64,000 bases of DNA from DTU072 sp050309775 (lineage in GTDB: Bacteria; Bacillota; Clostridia; Christensenellales; DTU072): contig JBNRMV010000002.1 in NCBI GenBank assembly GCA_050309775.1, positions 52,807 to 116,806 on the forward strand, given 5' to 3'. The notes beneath the pieces are model-generated. The model ran no database searches. It was given only the letters and a program-made list of their open reading frames with translations, and was not told the DNA's origin. The first letter of the stretch is position 1. Each line of letters opens with the position of its first letter. The position numbers were made by a program, and so were the translations under genes. Shown here in pieces: positions 37,881 to 46,781 of the stretch.

Positions 37881-37909
37881 ATTATAGCACAGCAAAAGTA
37901 CATTTTCAA
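37881..37909 (-). promoter_or_regulatory. Promoter of the unknown-AEC operon
   Basis: On the minus strand TTGAAA (37909-37904) and TATAAT (37886-37881) are 17 bases apart. Transcription would start near 37874, so the leader is only about 11 bases and begins at the ribosome binding site. Confidence 0.75.
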
Positions 37910-37930
37910 TTATTAGCCAACAAAAAAGGT

Positions 37931-37958
37931 TTGACATAATCAGAAATGACGATATAAT
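37931..37958 (+). promoter_or_regulatory. Promoter of the Crp/Fnr-PHP operon
   Basis: TTGACA (37931-37936) and TATAAT (37953-37958) are 16 bases apart. CTGTAA (37963-) and TTACAG (ending near 37990) lie downstream as an inverted pair with 15 bases between, possibly an autoregulatory site. The spacing is not the usual Crp/Fnr one. Confidence 0.7.
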
Positions 37959-38005
37959 AATTCTGTAACAAATGCAACAAAATTTACAGAGGGAAAACCA
38001 ATAAG

Positions 38006-38701
38006 ATGAATTTTTTGAAGCTCATTAAGAAGAATTGCTTGTTTTCGCAGTTCAGCGACAAGGAAATAAACAACCTTTTTGACTGCATGCAGGGCAGAAT
38101 TGTCATGAAATCCAAAGGAATGCTGATTGCCAAGGACGACACTCCGACCGAAGATGTCTGCATAATTCTTGAAGGTACGGCGCTGTCATTTTTGACCAAA
38201 CTTAACGGCGAAAAGGAGCCGATAGCCACCCTTGCCGCCGGCGATATGTTCGGACTTCACCAAGGTTATCTTGAGCCAAGCGCGCTGGGATATTTTGTCG
38301 TTGCTGCAAGCGACATAACGCTGCTGTATCTGAAGATTTCTACCATAGTAAACATGTGCAGCCAGTGCTGTCCCCACCATCAAGCCATGATAACAAATGT
38401 TATTGCCGCGCTCAGCCGCCAAATATATGACCTGGAGAACAACAACAGTTACATAACCATAAAAGGTATGCGCCAAAAGATTGCGCATTTGGTATATGAC
38501 AAATATCTTGAGAGCGGGGCTTTGAACATTTCATTGGGAATGGACCGCAACCAGATGGCGGCATACCTGAATGTCAGCAGACCGTCAATGTCAAGAGAGA
38601 TGATGCGAATGAGAGATGAGGGCATTTTTGACTTTTGGAAAGACAAAATAGATATTAAGGATATCCAAACGCTGGAAAATTTAGTAAGAGGAAAACAATA
38701 A
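38006..38701 (+). CDS. Crp/Fnr-family transcriptional regulator
   Basis: A 231-residue regulator with an N-terminal cyclic-nucleotide-binding fold (about 15-125), a long dimerisation helix and a C-terminal winged helix (about 155-215) including MAAYLNVSRPSMSREMMRM. An unusual CSQCCPHH stretch near residue 113 could bind a metal or Fe-S cluster, or sense redox state. The Fnr N-terminal cysteine set is absent. Its stop shares a base with the PHP-hydrolase start, so it may control that gene or its own operon. Confidence 0.9.
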   Translation: MNFLKLIKKNCLFSQFSDKEINNLFDCMQGRIVMKSKGMLIAKDDTPTEDVCIILEGTALSFLTKLNGEKEPIATLAAGDMFGLHQGYLEPSALGYFVVAASDITLLYLKISTIVNMCSQCCPHHQAMITNVIAALSRQIYDLENNNSYITIKGMRQKIAHLVYDKYLESGALNISLGMDRNQMAAYLNVSRPSMSREMMRMRDEGIFDFWKDKIDIKDIQTLENLVRGKQ

Positions 38702-40050
38702 TGAAAAAAATTTCGCTTAGTTACCGAATAGAAAAAACTGATGAAAAGAAGTATTTCTTTTTGCCGTTTGAGGTTATAGAAAATGTAGAAAAACTTGAAA
38801 TCAGTTACTCATATGACGGCGATAGCGCCGACTCCCGGGTTACCGGTCAAGAAAAGAATGTCATTGACTTCGGATTGCTTGATGAGAATGGCGACGACGT
38901 CGGAACAAGGGGCTCAAATGTCAGAAGCGTTTTTTTGTCACCGACAAGCTCCACAAACGGCTATCGCGCCATGAACATAAATGCCGGAACTTGGCAGATT
39001 ATTATCGGAGCTTACCAGATACGCAAAGAGGGCGTAACGGTGACTTATGATGTAACTTTCCATATGAAAAAATTTCGCTGGCTAAAAGGCGATACGCATA
39101 TGCACACCACCCATTCAGACGGCAGATTGAGCCGTCAGCAGCTTGCGGAGAAAGCCAAAGCAAAGGGTTTGGATTATATTTTTATCACCGACCACAACAA
39201 CAAACTTGAGGGTTTGCCCATGCCGGAAGTAAAGGACTTGTCCGTCATAAAGGGCGTGGAGTTCACAAACTACAAAGGACATATGAATATGTTCGGCGTC
39301 GGCAAGCCGTTTGACGGCACCTATGCCATAAACACTTTTGAGGAGTTCCAAAAACGCAACGCACAAGCCAAAGAAAGGGGCGCCTTACAATCTATATGCC
39401 ATCCGACATGTTCTCTTTGTCCTTGGCTTATGGGCTTTGAAAACTTTCACTATGACGCCGTTGAGGTGTGGAACGGACCCATGCGTAAGGACAACCTGAA
39501 AGCAGTCGAATGGTGGGACAATGAGCTGAAGAAAGGCAGAAAGCTGGTTGCTATCGGCGGCAGCGACTATCATAGGGACTATTATGTTACCGACTTGCTC
39601 GCATCTCCCACTTTGCGCGTATATACCGACAGCAACTCCGAAGAAGCTATTTTGGAGGCTATTAAACAGGGCAGATGCGTGGTGACGCACTCTGCTCATT
39701 CAACCATGCTCGAAATGACAAGCGGCGATACCGTAGTAGGCAGCGAAACCCCGTTCCAAGAAGATTCTCAAGTGCAGATAAAAGTCACGGCAATGAAAAA
39801 GAAGCATTGGCTGAAAGTCATAGATGCCGACGGCGTTTTCTTTGAGTTTACTGCAGAAAGCGACGGCGACTACAATTTTTCGTTACCCGTCAGAAAAAAA
39901 GGATATGTGCGCTGTCAGATTGAGTACGAAAAGGGTTTTATTGCGCGGATTTTCCACAAAATAGGGCTGAAGTTCATGCTGCCAAAAGAAGCCAAAGAAC
40001 CCATACCGCCGTTTATTTATGCGCTGACCAATCCCATTTATTTTGTATAA
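38701..40050 (+). CDS. PHP-domain metallohydrolase (CehA/McbA-like)
   Basis: A 449-residue protein. An N-terminal beta domain of about 120 residues precedes a PHP domain with the metal ligands in DTHMHTTHSD (H133, H135, D140) and the TDH motif (D164, H165), then a conserved ICHPTC and GGSDYH. Family members hydrolyse phosphoesters or related bonds; the substrate is unknown. The start overlaps the regulator's stop by one base (TAATG), so the two are translationally coupled. The C-terminal 100 residues are an extra beta-rich domain. Confidence 0.88.
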   Translation: MKKISLSYRIEKTDEKKYFFLPFEVIENVEKLEISYSYDGDSADSRVTGQEKNVIDFGLLDENGDDVGTRGSNVRSVFLSPTSSTNGYRAMNINAGTWQIIIGAYQIRKEGVTVTYDVTFHMKKFRWLKGDTHMHTTHSDGRLSRQQLAEKAKAKGLDYIFITDHNNKLEGLPMPEVKDLSVIKGVEFTNYKGHMNMFGVGKPFDGTYAINTFEEFQKRNAQAKERGALQSICHPTCSLCPWLMGFENFHYDAVEVWNGPMRKDNLKAVEWWDNELKKGRKLVAIGGSDYHRDYYVTDLLASPTLRVYTDSNSEEAILEAIKQGRCVVTHSAHSTMLEMTSGDTVVGSETPFQEDSQVQIKVTAMKKKHWLKVIDADGVFFEFTAESDGDYNFSLPVRKKGYVRCQIEYEKGFIARIFHKIGLKFMLPKEAKEPIPPFIYALTNPIYFV

Positions 40051-40083
40051 TAGGGCTTAAAAATTCCGCTTAATAGGTAATTG

Positions 40084-41490
40084 CTATTTTGTTTGACATG
40101 CCTCGCTTTCGGCTTTTTCAAAGGCCTCTTTTCTTCGCTCGCCCAACTCAATATGCGCTTGCTGTCTTTCTTTGCCGATAAATGAATAAAAGCGCATGGG
40201 AATGGTACTCAATGCCCAGCCTATTGCCGGCAGCACCGTTATGGTAAAGAAAAACCCGTTCAGAGCAAAGGGAGTTTGCGGCAAAGTTATCAGTTCGTCG
40301 CCGACTTTTATCGGTTCGACAAATTTTATAACTACAAGAAGTATCGATACCAGCCCGATTTGCAATGCCGTCATCAGCTTGTTCATAAGCGTTTGGAGCG
40401 AAACGGTGACGCCCTCAGTGCGTTTTCCGGTTTTCCATTCAACATATTCCACGCTGTCAGCTATCATGGCATAGTTTATGTTGGCGGCAACTCCGTATGG
40501 GAAGCCGCACAGCGCAAGACAAATCGTGATGGCATAGATATTTTTGCCCAACACAAAAAGCAACATGCTGGAGAATATGCCCAAGGCGGCGGCAATGTAG
40601 TATATCTGACGGTAATTGAACTTTTTGCAGATTAGCGGAGTAAATAGCATACCCAAATAACCCGTTACGCCCCAGCCTCCGACAATGACTATGTTTAATG
40701 CGCTGTCGCCTAGTATATAAGTTGCGACATAGAGGCTTGATACTACGGGCAATGCCCTCATGAAACCAAGCACATTTGCGCTGACGACGCACAAGAGCGG
40801 TTTGTTTATTTTTAGATAGCGCAAACTTTCACGCAGAGTAGAGGAGTTTTTTTCAATTGTACAGCGTTCTTTAGTGCCGAAAAAGGACAGTGAGAACAAC
40901 AGACCGCCAAGCACTCCTACAAAAATTCCTGCGGTAAGATAACCCTTTTCGTTGCCGCCCATCAGCGCTACAAAAGCCGGTACCAGTACTATGGGCAGTG
41001 CGCCGCCGACAGAGTGAAAAAGTCTTGAAAACGAGATAAAGGATATCCTTTCTTTGGGGTTTGGGGTCATTACAGAGGCAAGTCCCCAAAACGGCACATC
41101 GCATACCGTATAAATCATACCCCAAGAAAGATAGGTGACATAGGCATATACCACTTTCCAAACATAGTCGACTTTCGGCACAAAGAACAGCAGCGCCGTG
41201 CTGACGGCAAGCGGAATGGGCGTAACAAGCAGATAAGGCCGCATTTTACCCCATCGGGAGTTTGTTTTGTCTATCATCGTGCCCATTAACGGGTCGTCAA
41301 AAGCGTCCCAAATTCTTGCCACTATCATAAGTGTGCCGGTAGCGGCGGCGCCAAGCAGAAAAACATTGGTATAAAAAAACATAATGAAAGAGTTTACAAG
41401 CCCAATTATGAGATTTTGTCCGAAGCCTGCAAGCGCAAAGGATGCCGTGTTGAATTTTGTCAAATACTTTCTGTCGTTGATGTTTTCCAT
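40084..41490 (-). CDS. GPH-family sugar:cation symporter (MelB-like)
   Basis: A 12-helix MFS transporter of 468 residues. RIWDAFDDPLMGTMIDKTNSRWGKMRPYLL is the signature of glycoside-pentoside-hexuronide cation symporters. It is divergent from the glycyl radical enzyme gene and convergent with the PHP hydrolase. It probably imports a glycoside or uronide with Na+ or H+. GAGG precedes ATG 41490. Confidence 0.92.
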   Translation of the reverse strand: MENINDRKYLTKFNTASFALAGFGQNLIIGLVNSFIMFFYTNVFLLGAAATGTLMIVARIWDAFDDPLMGTMIDKTNSRWGKMRPYLLVTPIPLAVSTALLFFVPKVDYVWKVVYAYVTYLSWGMIYTVCDVPFWGLASVMTPNPKERISFISFSRLFHSVGGALPIVLVPAFVALMGGNEKGYLTAGIFVGVLGGLLFSLSFFGTKERCTIEKNSSTLRESLRYLKINKPLLCVVSANVLGFMRALPVVSSLYVATYILGDSALNIVIVGGWGVTGYLGMLFTPLICKKFNYRQIYYIAAALGIFSSMLLFVLGKNIYAITICLALCGFPYGVAANINYAMIADSVEYVEWKTGKRTEGVTVSLQTLMNKLMTALQIGLVSILLVVIKFVEPIKVGDELITLPQTPFALNGFFFTITVLPAIGWALSTIPMRFYSFIGKERQQAHIELGERRKEAFEKAESEACQTK

Positions 41491-41582
41491 TCGTCCTCAT
41501 TTGTCTTAAAGAATAATATCAAGTTTAACATAAAAAAAGGGTTTTTCCAATACCTATTTTTATTAAAAATTAAAGACATGTA

Positions 41583-41610
41583 TTGACAAATTATGCAAAG
41601 GTATTATATG
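41583..41610 (+). promoter_or_regulatory. Promoter of the activase-glycyl radical enzyme fusion
   Basis: TTGACA (41583-41588) and TATATG (41605-41610) are 16 bases apart. Transcription would start near 41617, leaving a leader of about 127 bases. Confidence 0.65.
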
Positions 41611-41626
41611 ATTTAGTTAGATATCG

Positions 41627-41672
41627 ACACCAAAAGCGCATTTTTTGGACATATCGGATTATTTTTTGGTGT
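41627..41672 (+). promoter_or_regulatory. Inverted repeat ACACCAAAA / TTTTGGTGT downstream of the promoter
   Basis: ACACCAAAA (41627-41635) and TTTTGGTGT (41664-41672) are exact inverted copies, 28 bases apart, and partly extended by A/T. They lie between the predicted start site and the gene, so they may be an operator or a leader stem. No regulator gene sits beside it; the closest is Crp/Fnr at 38006. Confidence 0.5.
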
Positions 41673-41743
41673 ATATACATTCACTTTGCCGGAATAAAAT
41701 GCTATTAAGAAAAAGAATTTATTATTAAATTTAGGAGAAAGTT

Positions 41744-44700
41744 ATGCACGAAGAAGCCACGACGAACGGCAATGTCACCAAAGAACTCAAAATAGTAAAA
41801 ATTCAGCGCACCTGCGTTCACGACGGCCCCGGCATTCGCACGACGATTTTTTTTCAAGGCTGCGGACTGCGCTGTTTGTGGTGCCAAAACCCCGAGACCC
41901 AGTCTTTTACACGCACTCCGGAAAAGCTGTATAGCTTGGCAGAGATACTTGATATAGTATCGCGCGACAAGAAATATTATTTTTCTTCAGAAGGTGGAGT
42001 TACTCTTTCGGGCGGCGAGCCTTTGATGCAAGACCCTGACAGCTTGATTGAGCTATTGTGCCCCCTCAAGGAGCAGGGAATAAATATTGCCGTAGAAACA
42101 ACGCTGCACACCCCTTGGGAACATATCGAGAAAGTGTTTCCGTACATAGATTTGTTCCTTGTTGACTTCAAAGTGATAGGCGACGCCGACCTGCATAAGA
42201 CTTTTACACAGCAGGAAAGTTATAGAATACAAAACAATTTTGACAAGTTGCTGCAAAAAAAGCCCAATGTCGGCGTCAGAATGGTTATGGTACCCGGCTA
42301 CAACGACAGCCCGAACAGCATAAAGAACGCAGCGGAATTCCTTATCGAAAGAGATATTCGCACCATAGAGCTGTTGAAATACCACAATATGTACGAGGAC
42401 AAGGCAAAAAAACTGGGCATAGAAGTGCCGTTGCTGAACATCTCACCGGAAAAAAGCCTTGAAGCACTAAAAAAAGGTATTGAACTCTTTAAGGAGCACG
42501 GCATAGACGCATTCAGCACTGACCTGGAGCACCCGGTACATAAAGCCGAGTTCAGCCAAAGAGTTTTGGACATTCAGCGCGATATCAGAGAGGCAAGGCG
42601 CGCGCTTTGCATGGAAGTATCCAAATTAAAAACTCAATATTACAGAAAAAACGGCTTCAAAAAACCCACCCCGATACACAGAGCCGAACGGCTGGCGCAT
42701 GTGCTGAAAAACAAATCGGTACGCATTTGGGACAAAGAACTCATTGTAGGCAACTTTACCGCCAAAAGAGTGGCAGGGCAGGTATGGGAAGAGCAATATG
42801 GCGTGTTGGACATATCGTTCCTATATAAAATTAACCGCCAAAAGCCGGTTTCTTTTGAATGCTCAAGAAAGGAAAGATGGTATTTTTATACGCGCATTTT
42901 TCCCTTTTGGCTTAAACATAGCTTGCTGCGCAAAGTCAACCCAAGGCTCAAGAATTTGATACAGGTCATTGCCCGTTCTTCGGAGATGGTGGCAGGATTT
43001 AACAACAATATGGCGGCTATTGCGCATTATATTGTCAACTTTGACAGAATGCTGGCGCTGGGAACGACGGGCATAATAGCCGAAATCGAAGAGACAAGAA
43101 TAAAAAAACCTGAGAACAATCAAGACTTTTATGACGGCGCTATCATAGCTTTGAAAGGGCTGGAGGTTTTTGCCGAAAAATATGCCGACAATCTTGAGGA
43201 GTTGTCCGCCGCCGAAACCGATGAGCAAAGAAAAGCGGAGTTGGAAAAAATGGCTGCGGTTTGCCGCAGAGTGCCAAAATATCCGGCAAGCTCCTTCCAC
43301 GAAGCAGTGCAGTGCATAACTTTCTTGCAGATTGCGCTGTGCATTGAGGCTTACGAAAATGCCGTTTCTTTCGGCAGGCTTGACCAAGTGCTTTATCCAT
43401 ATTACAAAAAAGATTTTGACGAAGGCAAAATAACCTATGACGAAGCCAAAGAACTTGTGGCGTTGCTGGTGCTGAAGATGGACGAAGTAATTCTTGTCAA
43501 TGACGGCGATTCATATCTGAACATAAGCAAACTTTTTGAAACGCTGTCAACAGACCAAGCTGTGACTTTTGGCGGTGTTGACAAGGACGGAAGTGACGCC
43601 ACAAACGATGTGACATATATGCTGCTTGACGCCTGCGAATTGCAACCGCTTGCCATAAACATGACGGCAAGAATTCACAAAAATAGCCCCGAAAAGTATT
43701 TGAGAAGACTGGCGGAACTTTACATAAACGGTTGCCCCATGCCTGAACTGTTTGCCGACGATATTTATATTGAAACGCTGCAAAGGCACTATGGCGTCAG
43801 CGTTGAAAGCGCGCGCAACTATTCCATTGTGGGCTGTGTCGAGCCTGTGGCATCAGACGACCATTTCGGCAATACAGACTGCGCAAATATGAATTTGACG
43901 CTACCATTCCTTCAGGCGCTGAAAGGACATGAACATGATTTATGGAATTATGGCTTTTGGGACCAAATGGAAAGGATAGTGACGAAGTTTGTCGAACACT
44001 TTTTGAGCGGAAAGAATTTTATCTCTAAAGGTTTGTCAAAGTTGCATTTTGCCATTGTTAAGAAAAGAAACTTCAAAAAAGGCTACCATATCCACAATCC
44101 GCCTGCCGATATGAAAGAGCTTATAGAGCGTTTTCAAACCCGTTTGAATGCGCTGGCAAAAGGCATATTGAGCGACCATCAACACATAGAAAAACAGTTG
44201 AGAACATATTTTACCACGCCGCTTGCCTCTTCGCTTTACAAGGGCTGTATAGCCAGAGGCATGGATTGTTATGAGGGCGGTTGCGATTTCAACAGCAGCG
44301 GCATACAGGCCATTGGAGTGACAGATGTCGCCGATTCGCTATACGCCATTGACGAACTGGTTTTCAAGAGAAAGAAGTATACACTGGAACAGGTCATAAA
44401 AGCCATTGATGAAGATTTTGAAGGTGAATTCAACAATGCGCTGCGCCAGGACTTGCTCAGCATACCGAAGTACGGAGATGATTCTGACAGGAAACCTGCG
44501 CTTTGGGTAACCAAAGTTATGGAAATATACAACAAAGCGCTGGCTTCGGTACCAAACCCACCAAGAAACGGCGTATATACAGCCGGCTATTATGCGCTGA
44601 ATGTAAATGACCGTTATGGCAAAAAGACGCAGGCTTTGCCTTCAGGCAGAAAAAAAGGCGTACCGTTGGCAAACAGCGTTACTCCGCACTATAACATGGA

Positions 44701-45037
44701 AAAAGCGGACTTGTTGTCGTCGTTGAACGCCATAGCGCAAGTAAACTTCACAGACTATGCCGTAAACGGCACAACGGTGACATTTACCATAGATTCGGCT
44801 TTGTTCCAAACCCATGACGGCGTTGACAACCTTGCAGCCATATTCAAAACTTTCCTAACCAGCGGCGGCATGCAGTTCCAACCAAATGTCATAGACCGAA
44901 AAATTTTGCTCGAGGCATACGAAAACCCCGAAAAGCACAAGTACCTCATGGTCAGGGTGGCGGGGTACTGCGCATATTTCAATGAACTTTCAGATGAACT
45001 GAAAAAAATAATCATAAACAGAGTTTGCTATTCATAA
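41744..45037 (+). CDS. Fused glycyl radical enzyme activase and glycyl radical enzyme
   Basis: One 1097-residue ORF carries both partners of a glycyl radical system. Residues 1 to about 262 are a PflA-type radical-SAM activase: HDGPGIRTTIFFQGC starts it, the [4Fe-4S] cluster Cys are C40, C44 and C47, SGGEPL binds SAM, and there is no ferredoxin-like insert. Residues about 265-1097 are a complete glycyl radical enzyme of normal length. The thiyl Cys is C698 in GCVEP, with the neighbouring Glu700 that marks C-X lyase eliminases such as glycerol and choline enzymes. The radical site is Gly1074 in RVAGYCAYF. AGGAGA precedes ATG 41744 and a terminator follows the stop. These proteins are normally separate subunits. 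The substrate is unassigned; no microcompartment gene is nearby. Confidence 0.93.
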   Translation: MHEEATTNGNVTKELKIVKIQRTCVHDGPGIRTTIFFQGCGLRCLWCQNPETQSFTRTPEKLYSLAEILDIVSRDKKYYFSSEGGVTLSGGEPLMQDPDSLIELLCPLKEQGINIAVETTLHTPWEHIEKVFPYIDLFLVDFKVIGDADLHKTFTQQESYRIQNNFDKLLQKKPNVGVRMVMVPGYNDSPNSIKNAAEFLIERDIRTIELLKYHNMYEDKAKKLGIEVPLLNISPEKSLEALKKGIELFKEHGIDAFSTDLEHPVHKAEFSQRVLDIQRDIREARRALCMEVSKLKTQYYRKNGFKKPTPIHRAERLAHVLKNKSVRIWDKELIVGNFTAKRVAGQVWEEQYGVLDISFLYKINRQKPVSFECSRKERWYFYTRIFPFWLKHSLLRKVNPRLKNLIQVIARSSEMVAGFNNNMAAIAHYIVNFDRMLALGTTGIIAEIEETRIKKPENNQDFYDGAIIALKGLEVFAEKYADNLEELSAAETDEQRKAELEKMAAVCRRVPKYPASSFHEAVQCITFLQIALCIEAYENAVSFGRLDQVLYPYYKKDFDEGKITYDEAKELVALLVLKMDEVILVNDGDSYLNISKLFETLSTDQAVTFGGVDKDGSDATNDVTYMLLDACELQPLAINMTARIHKNSPEKYLRRLAELYINGCPMPELFADDIYIETLQRHYGVSVESARNYSIVGCVEPVASDDHFGNTDCANMNLTLPFLQALKGHEHDLWNYGFWDQMERIVTKFVEHFLSGKNFISKGLSKLHFAIVKKRNFKKGYHIHNPPADMKELIERFQTRLNALAKGILSDHQHIEKQLRTYFTTPLASSLYKGCIARGMDCYEGGCDFNSSGIQAIGVTDVADSLYAIDELVFKRKKYTLEQVIKAIDEDFEGEFNNALRQDLLSIPKYGDDSDRKPALWVTKVMEIYNKALASVPNPPRNGVYTAGYYALNVNDRYGKKTQALPSGRKKGVPLANSVTPHYNMEKADLLSSLNAIAQVNFTDYAVNGTTVTFTIDSALFQTHDGVDNLAAIFKTFLTSGGMQFQPNVIDRKILLEAYENPEKHKYLMVRVAGYCAYFNELSDELKKIIINRVCYS

Positions 45038-45066
45038 CTACCAAACAAAAATCTTATGCGTACTGC

Positions 45067-45096
45067 AAGGCTGCTTTTAATGGCAGCCCTTGTTTT
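45067..45096 (+). terminator. Terminator of the glycyl radical enzyme gene
   Basis: AAGGCTGC (45067-45074) pairs with GCAGCCCTT (45083-45091) over an 8-base loop, then TTTTT. A good intrinsic terminator about 30 bases past the stop. Confidence 0.85.
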
Positions 45097-45112
45097 TAAT
45101 TTATAATATACA

Positions 45113-45142
45113 TTGACTAAAATGTTGATAGTATGGTATAAT
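45113..45142 (+). promoter_or_regulatory. Promoter of yjbQ and downstream genes
   Basis: TTGACT (45113-45118) and TATAAT (45137-45142) are 18 bases apart. The yjbQ ATG follows 36 bases later behind GGAGGAT. Confidence 0.75.
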
Positions 45143-45177
45143 TCTTTTCAATGGAAAGGCAAGAATTCGGAGGATAA

Positions 45178-45564
45178 ATGTACAAGTTCAACCTGACAAC
45201 ACCAAAAGAAGGACTATATAACATCACAAAAGAAGTAAAAGAGGCGGTCTATGATAGCGGAGTTCGCGACGGGCTTTGTGTGGTATACTGCCCACATACG
45301 ACAGCAGGCATCACCATAAATGAGAATGCAGACGATCATGTATGCACGGACATTATGTTCGGATTGAATAAGTCATTCCCGAATTGTGAGGAGTTTTTAC
45401 ATGACGAGGGCAACAGCAGCGGACATGTCAAGTCCAGCGTAGTTGGCGTCAGCCAGACGCTTTTGATAGATAGGGGAGAATTGGTACTGGGAGTGTGGCA
45501 AAACATATTTTTCGCGGAATTTGACCCGCCCAGAAACAGAAATTTTTATGTAAAAATAATCTAA
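45178..45564 (+). CDS. yjbQ: YjbQ (UPF0047) family protein
   Basis: A 128-residue YjbQ protein. PHTTAGITINENADDHVCTDI and the HVKSSVVGVSQTLLI and NIFFAEFDPPRNR segments are family signatures, with conserved His residues. Some members show secondary thiamine-phosphate synthase activity in vitro; the physiological role is not settled. GGAGGAT lies close before the ATG. It opens a run of four plus-strand genes that ends in a terminator after the acyltransferase. Confidence 0.9.
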   Translation: MYKFNLTTPKEGLYNITKEVKEAVYDSGVRDGLCVVYCPHTTAGITINENADDHVCTDIMFGLNKSFPNCEEFLHDEGNSSGHVKSSVVGVSQTLLIDRGELVLGVWQNIFFAEFDPPRNRNFYVKII

Positions 45565-45595
45565 AATTTAATAAACTTTTTCGGAGGGCAATCCC

Positions 45596-46768
45596 ATGGA
45601 CTATGAAAAGTATCTAAGCACCAGAACAATGTCAATAAAACCCAGCGGCATTCGGAAGTTTTTTGATGTGGCTGCGGCTATGCCGAACTGCATTTCTCTC
45701 GGCGTGGGAGAACCCAACTTTGTCACGCCCGACTATGCCCGTCAGGCGGCAATAGACTCTATTGCGCGTGGAGAAACAAAGTACACCTCGAACAGCGGTT
45801 TGATTGAGTTGCGCCAAGCTGTCTCTAAGTACTTGGAACAGCGGTTTGACTTGTCATATGAGCCTACCGACATTATTATTACAGTCGGTGTCAGCGAAGC
45901 CATCGACAACACGCTGCGCGCCGTGCTGAACTTCGGCGACGAAGTGCTTATTCCTGAGCCTTGCTTTGTGTCGTATGCGCCTTGCGTGACATTGGCAGGC
46001 GGCCAGCCAATAAGCATACCTTGTACGGCGGACAACGGTTTTATTTTGACAAAAGAAACGCTGGAAAAATATATTACTCCGAAGTCAAAATTGATTTTTA
46101 TACCTTTCCCGACAAATCCCACAGGCGGCATCATGACCAAAGAGGAATTGCAAGCTATAGCGCCGACAATCATTAAGCATGACTTACTTGTGCTTTCAGA
46201 CGAGGTATATGCCGAACTTACATATGGCGGCAGAAAGCATGTCAGCATAGCGAACATTGAGGGCATGAAAGAACGCACAATCTTATTGAACGGTTTTTCA
46301 AAGGCTTTTGCCATGACGGGCTGGAGAATAGGGTTTGCGGCGGCGCCGAGAGCAATAGCGCAACAAATTTTGAAGATACATCAGTTTGCCATTATGTGCG
46401 CTCCGACGGCCGGACAGTATGCCGCGCTTGCCTGCCTTGAACAGGGTTTCAAAGATAACTTCGCTTCGGTTGAGATGATGAAGGAAGAATATGACAGAAA
46501 GAGAAAATTCCTTTTCAATAGTCTTATAGAAATGGGTCTTAACTGCTTTGAGCCGCTGGGAGCTTTTTATATGTTCCCCAGTGTAGAAAGCACGGGTATG
46601 GATGGCGAGGAGTTTGCCAACACTTTCATTAAGAGCCACGAAGTGGCTGTCGTACCCGGCGGCGCTTTCGGAGAATGCGGAAAGAACCATATCCGCATAA
46701 GTTATGCCTACTCTATGGAGAAGCTGGAAAAGGCGCTTGAAAGGATGAGAGATTTTTTGAAAAAATAA
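45596..46768 (+). CDS. PLP-dependent aminotransferase, class I/II
   Basis: A 390-residue fold-type I aminotransferase. The Schiff-base Lys is in GFSKAFAMTGWRIG; IPFPTNPTGGIM binds PLP; SDEVYAEL holds the Asp-Tyr pair; the C-terminal HIRISYA holds the substrate-binding Arg. It resembles aspartate/aromatic aminotransferases of the PatA type. The specific donor and acceptor are not predictable. GGAGGG precedes ATG 45596 and the aminopeptidase follows after 13 bases. Confidence 0.92.
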   Translation: MDYEKYLSTRTMSIKPSGIRKFFDVAAAMPNCISLGVGEPNFVTPDYARQAAIDSIARGETKYTSNSGLIELRQAVSKYLEQRFDLSYEPTDIIITVGVSEAIDNTLRAVLNFGDEVLIPEPCFVSYAPCVTLAGGQPISIPCTADNGFILTKETLEKYITPKSKLIFIPFPTNPTGGIMTKEELQAIAPTIIKHDLLVLSDEVYAELTYGGRKHVSIANIEGMKERTILLNGFSKAFAMTGWRIGFAAAPRAIAQQILKIHQFAIMCAPTAGQYAALACLEQGFKDNFASVEMMKEEYDRKRKFLFNSLIEMGLNCFEPLGAFYMFPSVESTGMDGEEFANTFIKSHEVAVVPGGAFGECGKNHIRISYAYSMEKLEKALERMRDFLKK

Positions 46769-46781
46769 AAACGGAGGCAAA

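Noticed and set aside
41744..45037. Two separate genes merged by mistake
   Set aside because: There is no stop, start or ribosome binding site at the junction, and the reading frame is continuous through both domains.
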